A stretch of DNA of 64,000 nt from Loripinus fragilis (lineage: Eukaryota; Mollusca; Bivalvia; Lucinida; Lucinidae). The stretch covers positions 28,532,108-28,596,107 of the forward strand of contig OZ026530.1 of the NCBI GenBank assembly GCA_964019695.1, in the 5' to 3' direction. Both the position numbers and the translations under genes were made by a program. The notes under the pieces were generated by a model, which worked only from the letters and a program-made list of their open reading frames with translations, was not told where the DNA came from and did not search any database. Positions 30,906 through 46,263 of this stretch are shown in pieces (position 1 is the first letter of the stretch; every line of letters begins with the position of its first letter).

Positions 30906-31690
30906 AAAAGAGTGGCTATAACATTAATATATTGCAACAAACTGCATGCTTGGTGGTCAACTCAATCACGGTTGGCAACTTTGCTTACCTCTTTAATTGC
31001 ACGCAGGTGGTGCAGACTTCAGACTCTATGACGGTTCCTACTTGAAGACATCAATTGATAAGAGGGTAGGAGCCTGATGCTTTGTCTGTTGTCAGGCCCA
31101 CGGGGGTTTACCTGTTGGATTTCTTTTGTCGGGTATTCAGTTTTATTTACTGTTGAGTCCTTATCTTTGCTTTATGTCCTTTTTATATCTTGATTTATAT
31201 GTTCTAGGAGATGATTCTTTGATAAGTTAAGGGTCTTTTATGCAAACCAAACTGTGTCTTGATCCACATCCGAAGTAAGGGTGAGTTTGGCGCCGTGAAA
31301 CAGGTTTAAGCCCTATAATAAAATATTTTACTGACCGTTCCAAGGCGGTACTTCTTTTGTAGATCTTTTATGGGTTTTTTCTGTCTTATGTTTGCTATGC
31401 CTTTGTGCGCCTCTGTTTATACGTGCCTTGTGGTCACCTGCTGGGAAAGAGATGACCTCTTGCCTCTCGTTTGTGGTGTCTAACTGTGAGTTTGTCACTT
31501 TCCCATTGGTATCCTGGGTCAGGTGTGGTACTTGATTGTATCCATTCCTGATCGTTGCACCCTTACTTACTTTGAGGGGCCACATAATCAACGTATGATC
31601 ATTTCAAATATAAGGGCTAAAGACATCTCAATACTTAGTCACGTAATGAGATACAGGGTTTTCAGTATGGACAATAATGTACTTGTAAAC
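30906..31690. mobile_element. Probable 3' non-coding part of the same retroelement
   Basis: Non-coding on the plus strand, with gccgtgaaacaggtttaagc, gaccgttccaaggcggtact and ctaaagacatctcaatactt. I associate these with the 3' region of this retroelement family in bivalve transcripts (recollection, unverified). A minus-strand ORF of 87 codons (31591-31328) lies within it. Confidence 0.5.
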
Positions 31691-31739
31691 AAGACCCAGC
31701 TTCTGACTAACATATATTGTTTAAATCTATTATGATTTG

Positions 31740-33232
31740 CTGGGTCAAGGTGGGAAACATATTATTTATAAAAAACATTGCAGCATTTCGATTTGTCTGT
31801 TTTACAACTGAACGTATCAACTGAATTTTTCACGCTCAAAAAGTACGCTGAAATACTTATAAGTAAGATAGATTAAAATAGTGAAAGGTAATTCTATTTT
31901 ACAGTCTTTGATGACAACTTTTAAAATAAAATTTACTTTTTAGCCCTTCAACTGATATATGATCAAAATACAATGTTTAAAGTAGTTATATTAAGCCGTA
32001 TTTATCTTCCCCTTACCATTGATTTGAACATCATTAAGCTTATTTTTGAACAATTTATTATATATGTATTATTTGTCAAAATTGACCCGAGACATATGCA
32101 TATTAAATGCCTTTTCACCCAATCTTCTATGAATGTAAATGTATACATATAATCTATAGCCTGATGGATAACTCGCTGTCCTTAGGATCTAAATATAGTG
32201 TAGATATTATGTTTGTGACCTTTGGGATTATGGATACCTTGATTGCATAACTTTGAAAACATTAGAGTGTCAAAGTGAGGCCTAAATGGCCGAAACTAGC
32301 TAGTCTGGCCCAGAAAAAATCCATCCTCTACCTTTAAGTTCTTTGATTAATTTTCCCATAACTCATATAAGAAAGGCGATGTCGGGTTTTGCCATACCCA
32401 AATGGATATAAATGTGGCATAGACAAGTATTAACTGGAATGATCGCTAAAGCTATAGCTGATTTCATAGGCCTTCCGTAATTTTCCGGATTTTCATCGGC
32501 ACTCAAGTGACATGTACCTATATCACATGACTACATCGGCCAATCGAAATTTGGACCTTTACCACGAGACCGAGCAGCCATGTGCTTGAGGCAAGCATCA
32601 AAACAACAAAAGAAATTCTGTTTTGTAAGCAAACATGCTTGTTTATATTGTATACGAAGTGAGGGTTAGTTGTACGGGGCCACTTAGAGCCTCTTTGTAT
32701 GTTTATTCTTACCTCGAAGACCAATTTTATGTTTTTCAAACAGCAACCGTGGATGTCAACAGGCTGACGTTATTATTGAGTACGTCACAGCACCGGTGTT
32801 ACTGACTGAGTCAGTGTTCATGTAAACATTTCACCATTTGAAGAATGACTCAAAAACTCGCCAAAAATATCATTTGCAATGTGGCATCGAGCTATCAAGT
32901 CAATCTAGCGATAGAAGTTCCTAATATAACCGAAAACTAAATAAATTCGCACGTTTTTACTTGCCTACATTGGGTATCTGCAATGCTCATTTAAATATAC
33001 GTCACGCTGTTGGGAAGTTTTTTTGATTGGACAGATATTTTTCTATTCGGGAGAGCTCGGAGCTAATCGGAACATGTCGGAAAAACTCGGTATGAAATCA
33101 GCTATAGCCATAACAGATTGATGCCATGGTATTTTATACCTATACATGTTTTTGCAAAATGACGAGTACTATTTCAATAAGCATACATAAGTTTATTATA
33201 AAATAAGCTGTTTGTTGAAAATCAAAGTTATA
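31740..33232. other. AT-rich DNA with a solo element-C end
   Basis: Apart from 32074-32210 no repeat or gene is recognised. The ORF at 32739-32518 (minus) has no domain. Confidence 0.45.
32074..32210 (+). repeat. Solo left end of TIR family 'C' with tRNA-like box A
   Basis: tgtcaaaattgacccgagac with atatgcatatt matches the left end of the element at 60606. A box A, tagcctgatgg (32157-32167), lies 83 bp in, where the full element has tagcctagtgg. About 40 bp of spacer is missing and box B is degenerate. No right end was found. Confidence 0.6.
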
Positions 33233-33472
33233 TGAGCCGCAACATGAGATTTCCAACAATGTGGTATATGAGACCAGCAAAGGCTCAGACCAGCCTGCGC
33301 ATACGCGCAGTCTGATCAGAGCCTTTGCAAGTCGCTTGAATATTCTACGACTCTTAGGCGACTGACTGAACATCATTTTGAGTTTCTTAGCATAAAATGG
33401 GGCTGCACAGGCTCATCTGAGTCTACACTTGTCAAAACACCACATTGTTGGAAATCCCATATCGCGGCTCAA
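33233..33472. repeat. Family P palindromic MITE (reverse orientation)
   Basis: Ends tgagccgcaacatgagattt and inverted ttgagccgcgatatgggatt. The internal hairpin gcctttgc...gcaaaggc lies in the left half, so the element is reversed relative to 60282. It lies just downstream of the lectin gene's last exon. Confidence 0.88.
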
Positions 33473-33595
33473 TTATGGCTACCAGTGCAGACTCTACTGA
33501 AGTACCGAATTGAGTTGTCCCTACTATTGACATACTGATTACATAAGTTCCATCAAACTAGAGGTTTGGAAAATTCAATTACAATGCTTACTTCA

Positions 33596-33720
33596 TTATG
33601 GTAATGTTTTTGTGCATTCACAAACATAATCGAATATACCTCCACAGTCAGAGTCATCCCAAGTAAACCACTGCCCATGGAGACCCATACAGTTCTCTGC
33701 GGATCCTCCATCAACCCAAC
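33596..33720 (-). CDS. C-type lectin domain, last exon
   Basis: On the minus strand the acceptor tatttcgtatcctcag precedes an exon reading WVDGGSAENCMGLHGQW, then FTWDDSDCGGIFDYVCE and CTKTLP, and a TAA stop (33598-33596). ENC, the WDD version of the WND motif, and YVCE are the conserved last third of a C-type lectin domain, including two of the disulphide Cys. The exon starts in phase 1, completing a Gly codon begun in the exon at 43497-43619. The Ca2+/sugar-binding EPN or QPD tripeptide expected right after that Gly is replaced by WVD, so classical mannose- or galactose-type binding is doubtful. Secretion is likely for the family, but the signal peptide lies outside the exons found. Confidence 0.88.
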
Positions 33721-33780
33721 CTGAGGATACGAAATATAAGATCATTAATTTGACATACTTACATTGAAATGACACTAAGA

Positions 33781-36700
33781 ACTACAACACAAAACAAGGG
33801 ACTAACACTCCACCAGCACACATACAACTACAACACAAAACAATGAACTAACATCCCATCAACACACATACAACTACAACAAAAACAATGAACTGACATC
33901 CCCACCAACACACATACAACAACAACACAAAACAATGAACTAACACCCCACCAGCACACATACAACTACAACACAAAACAATGAACTAACATCCCCACCA
34001 ACACACATACAACTACAACACAAAACAAGGGACTAACACCCCACCAGCACACATACAACTACAACACAAAACAATGGACTAACACCCCACCAGCACAAAT
34101 ACAACTACAACACAAAACAATGAACTAACATCCCCACCAACACACATACAACTACAACATAAAACAGGGGACTAACACCCCACCAGCACAAAGACAACTA
34201 CAACACAAAACAATGAACTAACATCCCCACCAACACACATACAACTACAACACAAAACAAGGGACTAACACCCCACCAACATACATACAACTACAACACA
34301 AAACAAGGGACTAACACCCCACCAGCACACATACAACTACAACACAAAACAAGGGACTAACACCCCACCAACACACATACAACTACAACACAAATCAAGG
34401 GACTAACACCCCACCAACACACATACAACTACAACATAAAACAAGGAACTAACACCCCACCAACACACATACAACTACAAGACAAAACAAGGGACTAACA
34501 TCCCATCAACACACATACAACTACAACACAAAACAATGGACTAACACCCCACCAACACACATACAACTACAACTCAAAACAATGAACTAACATCCCCACC
34601 AACACACATACAACTACAACACAAAACAAGGGACTAACACCCCACCAACAAACATACAACTACAACACTAAACAATGAACTAACATCCCCACCAACACAC
34701 ATACAACTACAACACAAAACAAGGGACTAACACCCCACCAACACACATACAACTTCAACGCAAAACAAGGGACTAACACCCCACCAACACACATACAACT
34801 ACAACACAAAACAATGAACTAACATCCCCACCAACACACATACAACTACAACACAAAACAAGGGACTAACACCCCATCAACACACATACAACTACAACGC
34901 AAAACAAGGGACTAACACCCCACCAACACACATACAACTACAACACAAAACAAGGGACTAAAACCCCACCAACACACATACAACTACAACACAAAACAAG
35001 GGACTAACACCCCACCAACACACATACAACTACAACACAAAACAAGGGACTAACACCCCACCAACACACATACAACTACAACACAAAACAAGGGACTAAC
35101 ACCCCACCAACACACATACAACTACAACACAAAACAAGGGACTAACACCCCACCAACACACATACAATTACAACACAAAACAAGGGACTAACATCCCCAC
35201 CAACACACATACAACTACAACACAAAACAAGGGACTACACCCCACCAACACACATACAACTACAACACTAAACAATGAACTAACATCCCCACCAACACAC
35301 ATACAACTACAACACAAAACAAGGGACTAACACCCCACCAGCACACATACAACTACAACACAAAACAAGGGACTAACACCCCACCAACACACATACAACT
35401 ACAACACAAAACAATGAACTAACACCCCACCAACACACATACAACTACAACACAAAACAATGAACTAACACCCCACCAACACACATACAACTACAACACT
35501 AAACAGGGGACTAACACCCCACCAACACACATACAACTACAACACAAAACAATGAACTAACACCCCACCAACACGCATACACCTACAACACTAAACAGGG
35601 GACTAACATCCCACCAACACACATACAACTACATCACAAAACAAGGAACTAACACCCCACTAACACACATACAACTACAACACAAAACAAGGGACTAACA
35701 CCCCACCAACACACATACAACTACAACACAAAACAAGGGACTAACACCCCACCAACACACATACAACTACAACACAAAGCAAGGGACTAACATCCCCACC
35801 AACACACATACAACTACAACACAAAACAATGAACTAACATCCCCACCAACAAACATACAACAACAACACAAAACAATGGACTAACACCCCCACCAACACA
35901 CATACAACTACAACACAAAACAAGGGACTAACACCCCACCAACACACATACAACTACAACACAAAACAATGAACTAACATCCCCACCAACACACATACAA
36001 CTACAACACAAAACAAGGGACTAACATCCCACCAACACACATACAACTACAACACAAAACAAGGGACTAACACCCCACCAACACACATACAACTACCATA
36101 CAAAACAAGGGACTAACACCCCACCAGCACATATACAACTACAACACAAAACAAGGGACTAACACCCCCACCAACACACATACAACTACAACACTAAACA
36201 AGGGACTAACACCCCACCAACACACATACAACTACAACACAAAACAAGGGACTAACACCCCACCAGTACACATACAACTACACCAGAAAACAAGGGACTA
36301 ACACCCCACCAGCACACATACATTTACAACACAAAACAAGGGACTAACACCCCACCAACACAAATACAACTACAACACAAAACAATTAACTAACACCCCA
36401 CCAACACACATACAACTACAACACAAAACAAGGGACTAACACCCCACCAACACACATACAACTACAACACAAAACGATGAACTAACACCCCACCAACATA
36501 CATACAACTACAACACAAAACAATGAACTAACACCCCACCAACACACATACAACTACAACACAAAACAATGAACTAACACCCCACCAGCACACATACAAC
36601 TACAACACAAAACAAGGGACTAACACCCCACCAACACACATACAACTACAACACAAAACAATAAACTAACACCCCACCAGCAAACATACAACTACAACAC

Positions 36701-37870
36701 AAAACAATGGACTAACACCCCACCAACACATATACAACTACAACACAAAACAATGGACTAACACCCCACCAGCAAACATACAACTACAACACAAAACAAG
36801 GGACTATCTACTCATCAACACACATACAACTACAACACAAAACAAGGGACTAACACTCCACCAGCACACATACAACTACAACACAAAGCAAGGGACTAAC
36901 ACCCCACCAACACACATACAACTACAACACAAAACAATGAATTATCGCCCCACCATAACACATACAACTACAATACAAAACAATGGACCAACACCCCACC
37001 AACACACATACAACTACAGCACAAAACAAGGGACTAACATTCCCACCAACACACATACAACTACAACACAAAACAATGAACTAACATCCCCGCCAACACA
37101 AATACAACTACAACACAAAACAAGGGACTAACACCCCACCAACACACATACAACTACAACACAAAACAAGGGACTAACACCCCACCAACACACATACAAC
37201 TACAACACAAAACAATGGACTAACGCCCCACCATAACACATACAGCTACAATACAAAACAATGGACTAACACCCCACCAACACACATACAACTACAACAC
37301 AAAACAAGGGACTAAAACCCCACCAACACACATACAACTACAACACAAAACAATGAACTAACTCCCCACCAACACACATACAACTACAACACTAAACAAG
37401 GGACTAACGCCCCACCAACACACATACAACTACAAAACAAAACAATGAACTAACATCCCCACCAACACACATACAACTACAACACAAAACAAGGGACTAA
37501 CACCCCACCAACACAAATACAACTTCAACACAAAACAATGAACTAACACCCCACCAGCACACATACAACTACAACACAAAACAATGAACTAAAACCCCAC
37601 CAACACACATACAACTACAACACAAAACAAGGGACTAACACCCTAACAACACACATACAACTACAACACAAAACAATTGACTAACACCCAACCAACACAC
37701 ATACAACTACAACACAAAACAATGAACTAACATCCCCACCAACACACATACAACTACAACACAAAACAAGGAACTAACACCCCACCAACAAACATACAAC
37801 TACAACACAAAACAAGGGACTAACACCCTACCAACACACATACAACTACAACACAAAACAATGAATTAAC
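33781..37870. repeat. 46-bp AC-rich minisatellite array
   Basis: Units of the type actaacaccccaccaacaca / catacaactacaacacaaaa repeat with a period near 46 bp, about 88-90 copies by length. Two main variants intermix: aagggactaacacccc and aatgaactaacatcccc. The plus strand is almost devoid of G except in these variant positions. Confidence 0.95.
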
Positions 37871-37939
37871 ATCCCCTTCCACATAAATATACAATGAGAG
37901 CTACAACTACATCACAAAACAATAAACTAACACCTCCTT

Positions 37940-38909
<970 letters not shown>

Positions 38910-41369
38910 TGAGAGCAACAACTACATCACAAAACAATGAACTAACACCCCCTTCCACATACATACAATAGAGTGCAACAACCATATCACAAAACAATTA
39001 ACTAAAATCCCAACCCCCCCACACACACATACAATAGAGAGCAACGACTACAACACAAAACAATGAACTAACACCCCACCAGCACACATACAACTACAAC
39101 ACAAAACAAGGGACTAACACCCTACCAACACACATACAACTACAACACAAAACAAGGGACTAACACCCTACCAACACACATGCAACTACAAAACAAAACA
39201 ATGAACTAACATCCCCTTCCACATAAATATACAATGAGAGCAACAGCTACATCACAAAACAATGAACTAACATCCCCTTCCACACACACATACAATGAGA
39301 GCAACAACTACATCACAAAACAATAAACTAACACCCCCTTCCACATAAATATACAATAAGAGCAACAGCTACATCACAAAACAATGAACTAACATCCCCT
39401 TCCACACACACACACACACATACAATGAGGGCACCAACTACATCACACAACAATAAACTAACACCCCCTTCCACACACACATACAATGAGAGCAACAACT
39501 ACATCACAAAACAATGAACTAACATCCCCTTCCACATACATATACAATGAGAGCAACAGCTACATCACAAAACAACGAACTAACATCCCCTTCCACGCAC
39601 ACACACATACGATGAGAGCAACAACTACATCACAAAAGATTGAACTAACATCCCCTACCCCACACACATACAATAGAGTGCAACAACCACATACCAAAAC
39701 AAACAATGATCTAACATCCCCACCCACCCACACACACATACAATAGAGAGCAACAACTACATCACAAAACAATGAACTAACATCCCCCCACACACACACA
39801 TACAATAGAGTGCAACAACCACATCACAAAACAATGAACTAACACCCCCTACCACACACACATACATACAATAGAGAGCAAAAATCACATCACACAACAA
39901 TGAACTAACATCCCCACCCACACGCACACATACAATGAGAGCAACAACTACATCACAAAACAATGAACTAACATCCCGAACCACACACACATAAAATGAG
40001 AGCAACAACTGCATCACAAAACAATGAACTAACATCCCCACCCACACACACATACAATGAGAGCAACAACTTCATCACAAAACAATGAACTAACATCCTC
40101 ACCCACATACACACATACAATGAGAGCAACAACTACATCACAAAACAATGAACTAACATCCTCACCCACATACACACATACAATAGAGAGCAACAGCTAC
40201 ATCACAAAACAATGAACTAACATCCCCTTCCACACACACACACACATACAATGAGGGCACCAACTACATCACACAACAATAAACTAACATCCCCTTCCAC
40301 ACACACACACCTACAATGAGAGCAACAACTACATCACAAAACAATGAACTAACATCCCCTTCCACACACACACACACATACAATGAGGGCACCAACTACA
40401 TCACACAACAATAAACTAACATCCCCTTCCACACACACATACAATGAGAGCAACAACTGCATCACAAAACAATAAACTAACACCCCCTTCCACATAAATA
40501 TACAATGAGAGCAACAGCTACATCACAAAACAATGAACTAACATCCCCTTCCACACACACACACACACATACAATGAGAGCAACAACCACATCACAAAAC
40601 AATGAACTAACATCCCCTTCCACACACACATACAATGAGAGTAACAACTACATCACAAAACAATGAACTAACATCCCCCCACACACACACATACAATAGA
40701 GTGCAACAACCACATCACAAAACAATGAACTAACACCCCCTACCACACACACATACATACAATAGAGAGCAAAAATCACATCACACAACAATGAACTAAC
40801 ACCCCCTTCCACACACACATACAATGAGAGCAACAACTACATCACAAAACAATGAACTAACATCCCCTTCCACATACATATACAATGAGAGCAACAGCTA
40901 CATCACAAAACATTGAACTAACATCCCCTACCCCACACACACATACAATAGAGTGCAACAACCACATACCAAAACAATCAATGATCTAACATCCCCACCC
41001 ACCCACAAACACATACAATAGAGAGCAACAACTACATCACAAAACAATGAACTAACATCCCCCCACACACACACACATACAATAGAGTGCAACAACCACA
41101 TCACAAAACAAAGAACTAACACCCCCTTCCACACACACATACATACAATAGAGAGCAACAACCACATCACACAACAATGAACTAACATCCCCACCCACAC
41201 GAACACACATACAAAAGAGAGCAACAACTACATCACAAAACAATGAACTAACATTCCCACCCACACACACACATACAATGAGAGCAACAACTACATCACA
41301 AAACAATGAACTCACACCCCCTTCCACACACACACACAATGAGAGCAACAACTTCATCACAAAACAATG

Positions 41370-41518
<149 letters not shown>

Positions 41519-41682
41519 GATGAGGGCAACAACTACATCACAAAACAATGAACTAACACCCCCTTCCACATACATACAATAGAGTGTAACAACCATATCA
41601 CAAAACAATGAACTAAAATCCCAACCCACACACACACACATACAATGAGAGCAACAACTACATCACAAAACAATGAACTAAC

Positions 41683-41882
41683 NNNNNNNNNNNNNNNNNN
41701 NNNNNNNNNNNNNNNNNNNNNNNNNNNNNNNNNNNNNNNNNNNNNNNNNNNNNNNNNNNNNNNNNNNNNNNNNNNNNNNNNNNNNNNNNNNNNNNNNNNN
41801 NNNNNNNNNNNNNNNNNNNNNNNNNNNNNNNNNNNNNNNNNNNNNNNNNNNNNNNNNNNNNNNNNNNNNNNNNNNNNNNNNN
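41683..41882. other. Assembly gap of 200 N
   Basis: Exactly 200 unknown bases inside the repeat array. This round number suggests a placeholder rather than a measured length. Confidence 0.98.
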
Positions 41883-42535
41883 ACCCTCCACCCCTACCCC
41901 CACACACATGCAATGAGAGCAACAACTACTTCACACTACAATGAACTAACATCCCCTACCCCCCACACGCACACATACAATGAGAGCAACAGCTACATCA
42001 CAAAACAATGAACTTACATCCCCACCCACCCACACACACATACAATAGAGAGCAACAACTACATCACAAAACAATTAACTAACACCCCCTTCCACATACA
42101 TACAATAGAGTGCAACAACCACATCACAAAACAATGAACTAAAATCCCAACCCCCCCACACACACACATACAATGAGAGCAACAACTACATCACAAAACA
42201 ATGAACTAACACCCTCCACCCCTACCCCCACACACATGCAATGAGAGCAACAACTACTTCACAAAACAATGAACTAACATCCCCTACCCCTCACACGCAC
42301 ACATACAATGAGAGCAACAGCTACATCAAAAAACAATGAACTAACATCCCCACCCACCCACACACACATACAATAGAGAGCAACAACTACATCACAAAAC
42401 AATGAACTGACATTCCCACCAACACACACATACAATAGAGAGCAACAACTACATCACAAAACAATGAACCAACATCCCCTTCCACACACACATACAATAG
42501 AGTGCAACAACTTCATCACAAAACAATGAACTAAA

Positions 42536-42574
42536 ATCCCCACCCACCCACCCACACACACACACCCACCCACC

Positions 42575-42583
<9 letters not shown>
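42536..42583. repeat. (CCCA)n tract, first
   Basis: cccacccacccac repeats on the plus strand, so (TGGG)n on the minus strand. Predicted quadruplex-forming. Confidence 0.9.
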
Positions 42584-42636
<53 letters not shown>

Positions 42637-42799
42637 AGAGAGCAACAACTACATCACAAAACAATGAACTGACATTCCCACCAACACACACATACAATAG
42701 AGAGCAACAACTACATCACAAAACAATGAACCAACATCCCCTTCCACACACACATACAATAGAGTGCAACAACTTCATCACAAAACAATGAACTAAAAT

Positions 42800-42986
<187 letters not shown>

Positions 42987-43496
42987 GAGAGCAACAACTA
43001 CTTCCCAAAACAATGAACTAACATCCCCTACCCCCCCCCCCCCCCCCCTACACACACACACATACAATGAGAGCAACAACTATATCACAAAACAATAAAC
43101 TAACATCCCCTTCCACACACATACAATAAGAGCGACAACTACATCACAAAACAATATCTAACATCCCCACCCACACATACATACAATGAGAGCAACAACT
43201 TCATCACAAAACAATGAACTAACATCCCCACCCACACACAAATACAATAGAGTGCAACAACTTCATCACATAACAATGAACTATCATCCCCCACCCCCAT
43301 ACATACAATGAGAGCAACAACTACATCACAAATCAATGGACTAATATCCTGCATACCACACATATATATATAGGAAGCAACAACAAGCAACGAACACACA
43401 GCAACAGAATCAGCGCCTTAGAAGGGACAGCACACTCAATCAAGACAAACATATCGAAGTAGACACAATAAAATTCTGAAATTATCGATATGTTAC

Positions 43497-43619
43497 CCGC
43501 TTCCCAGTTGTTGTATACAGTTGGGTCAGCACCAGAGAAATCACCACCACCCTCAACTGGCCAAATCCAAACACCTTCACTCATAAGATCATTGCCATTT
43601 GTCCAATATAGTGTAAGAC
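43497..43619 (-). CDS. C-type lectin domain, middle exon
   Basis: 123 nt, phase 1 at both ends. It reads LTLYWTNGNDLMSEGVWIW, then PVEGGGDFSGADPTVYNNWE and AG. YWTNGNDL and EGVWIWPVEG are the conserved W-I-G-L-x-D and E-G-x-W-x-W core of the C-type lectin fold, and YNNWEAG is the Y-x-x-W-x-x-G turn. The acceptor is ctgtatgttatag-like (tgttatag) at 43621-43620 and the donor is gtaaca at 43496. It joins in frame to 46179-46263 upstream and 33596-33720 downstream. Confidence 0.88.
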
Positions 43620-43770
43620 CTATAACATACATGTAAATTGATTAAAATATATTAAACGGTTTCGTATCGACCCAGTTACAGTTCTATGGTCAGCCATATT
43701 GATTGAAGGCCTGGGTCAATATTGGATATTACCACGTCCACACGCCTCAATAGTCTAAAATTATATCATA

Positions 43771-44608
43771 TACTTAAACGCAAAAGAAACGCGAACGTTT
43801 TAAATCCACGTTTTCTTCCACATGGACCACATGAGGCTAATTTCTTAATAATATCCTGTGTTCCTGCGCATTGAGTATACTAATGATTTGTTGTAAAATG
43901 GTTTTGATCAAGACTTACATTCTGACGTTATAATGACGTCAGTTAATTTCAACAAATGGAGTCTATAAAAGTGATGTCTCATTCGATTTGAAAACAAACA
44001 GCTTGAATCTGATAGCCAGATGTCTTAAGTAATGGAAAACACTAAACGGTTTGGAAGTTGTTGATTATCATCACTACCAGTCGTTGCTGCATTTCTTTAT
44101 TGACGTCAACCTGCTTTTTATTCAAGCAGTAATAACAGACCCATTTTGTTCGATCATGTCGCGATACTTATGTCTTCTATACAATGTATTGAGGGCTATA
44201 TGGTGACATTAAGCGTTTTCGACTATTAATATTCGTTTGGATAAAAATCGTCAATTATGCAAAAAAATAAAGACCTCATTTTGCCAAAATGAAAGTTGAC
44301 AGAAAAATTAAAGTACCTGATTTGTTTTTGTTTACCCTTTTGCTTTCAAAAGCCGATATTGGTTTAAAACGATTTGTTTGCAAAATAGGGATCATTTGTT
44401 AAATTTGTGACTTTAAAGATTGGGAGAGGGGGGGCTTACATTTTCTCGTTGCAGTTCGTCAACCATAAAACACATCGGTCTGATTTTGGCGTTGTATGCA
44501 AGGCAAATAACGGTACTTAGCGATTTCATTATCACTGACTGAAGTTTTGTACGAAAAAGAAAGAACTATCATTTTAGAAAGAGTTGCGTTTTTTTTGCGT
44601 TTAAGTGT
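43771..44608. mobile_element. TIR element 'D2', mariner-like ends
   Basis: The left end tacttaaacgcaaaagaaac and the right end, read inward, tacacttaaacgcaaaaaaa are inverted relatives. About 840 bp, with a TATA-like ctataaaag about 195 bp inside, as in D1 at 29381. No transposase ORF. It sits in the lectin intron. Confidence 0.7.
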
Positions 44609-45281
44609 ATATAATGATCTGGCCTAAATATCTAAGAAAATGTGTGATATTCTTGAATGGATACATAAGTTCTCCTGTCTTGATTTAATAACCAGTTGAG
44701 GAAAAGTGATAAAATACGAGGCTTGCAAAGCATTTTATCTCTATCACAACAAGTTTAATTAATTCAATAATACAAGAGGACGAAGGTCATATGACATTAA
44801 GATTACTTTGAAATTTCATTCCTGACGTAAAAACGTTGTAATTTTATCATTATGTACGCAATGTTTTATGGACGTCATAATGTTTTCCGTACATCTGTAA
44901 ACCAAAAGTGGTTTATCGAATTTATTGCATGGAGTTATTTCACTCTCAGACGTGACGTTATATGATAAACACGCTTAACCAACTAATCACAGTTTTACGC
45001 TAAAACCTTTTTTTATATGGTGTCCTACTGAACTTGCTAATGAAGAGATAACGTTAGAAATTGTCCACAGTATATCCGCATATCAGCAATTGTTTGACCT
45101 CATTAATTACGTCATATTTTGCTGGCTTTCTGCGGCTTGCAAAGCTCCCATTTTTGACTAAACAAATAGTTTTACGATACAAATGTGCTGAAGTGCATAG
45201 AAATGGAAATAACCATATTCAAAATGTAACATAATCCAATGATATGCCTGGTGAATACAGTTATCCCTTTAATATGTATAC
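44609..45281. other. Lectin intron, AT-rich, nothing recognised
   Basis: No ORF or repeat recognised. Confidence 0.45.
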
Positions 45282-46001
45282 TTATAGTTTACTCGGCCCC
45301 TTCCTGTGCTTCACAACCAATCAGTTTGCACAGAAATTTAAATTTTTGACCGACTTAATCACATAGTTTGTCAATATGTGTAATATCTATTAAGTAAAAT
45401 CATGAAGTAAATCCATTAAGTGGTCAATGCGGCTTTTTCAATGGCAGTGGAGGAGAAAACTATAAGAAGGTCATAATAGATTATATTTTACAATTATAAA
45501 GAAATTAAATGGTTCACTCGCTGCGCTCGTTCCCACTTAATTCCTTTATAATTGTAACATATGATCTGTAACCTATACTAAGAACTACAATTATTATGTC
45601 TGCTACCGCTCCTTGTCCTAGATATGGAATTGTTTGTATAGGTTACAGATCATATATTACAATTATAAAGGAATTAAATGGGAACGATTGCAGCGAGTGA
45701 ACCACTTAATTCCTTTATAATTGTAAAATATGATCTATGACATACTTAGTGCAGTGAGTGAACCACTTAATTCCTTTATAATTGTAATATATGATCTATG
45801 ACCTACGTATAGTTTTCTCCTCCCCTCCCATTGAAAATAGCCGCATTGACCCCTTCTGGCCTTCATGCATTTACTACATGATTTTACTTAATACATATAA
45901 AACATATTGACAAAATATGTGATTAAGTTGGCAAAAAAAATAAATTTCTGTACAAACCGATTGGTTATAAAGCACAAGAAGGGACGGATTAAAACTATAA
46001 G
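45282..46001. mobile_element. 720-bp foldback element with nested palindromes
   Basis: The left arm cttatagtttactcggcccc and ccttcctgtgcttcacaacc is mirrored at the right end (read inward cttatagttttaatccgtcc, cttcttgtgctttataacc). The interior repeats cacttaattcctttataatt and gatctgtaacctata in both orientations. No coding capacity. Confidence 0.85.
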
Positions 46002-46043
46002 TGTTTAAAGAATAATATCCCAGCTAGCAGTGATGTTCATGTC

Positions 46044-46115
46044 AAAACCGGGTGCTCAGAAGATCTGTCTTATTGAGAGATTCTTTCGAGTACCCACAGC
46101 AAATGCGTTGGTAGA
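46044..46115. repeat. Short dispersed hairpin repeat, third copy
   Basis: gggtgctcagaagatctgtc to gagtacccacagcaaatgcg. Relative of 2843-2905 and 3428-3490. Confidence 0.45.
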
Positions 46116-46178
46116 GAAATTTGCACGCTCTTACCTAAAGGTCTGTTATATCAGTTAGATTGGGTCGCATGAACTAAC

Positions 46179-46263
46179 CTTGTGCTAGAATACTGTTCAG
46201 GTGTAATTGTTCCAGCTCTGATCCAATTTCAACAAGCTTGGCACCATCAGCTTCGCAAATACT
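46179..46263 (-). CDS. C-type lectin domain, exon with first conserved Cys
   Basis: 85 nt, phase 0 in and phase 1 out. The acceptor is gattttttttcag, then SICEADGAKLVEIGSELEQ, LHLNSILAQ, and the donor gttagt at 46178. C-x-x-x-G-x-x-L-V-x-I-x-S-x-x-E is the standard segment after the W-x-x-A-x-x-x-C helix of C-type lectins. It joins in frame to the exon at 43619. The exon with the N-terminal part of the domain should lie upstream (above 46.7 kb) but was not found. Confidence 0.85.

Noticed and set aside
33781..37870. CRISPR-like regular repeat spacing
   Set aside because: Units are continuous 46-bp tandem repeats without unique spacers, in an animal intron, and no cas genes are present.
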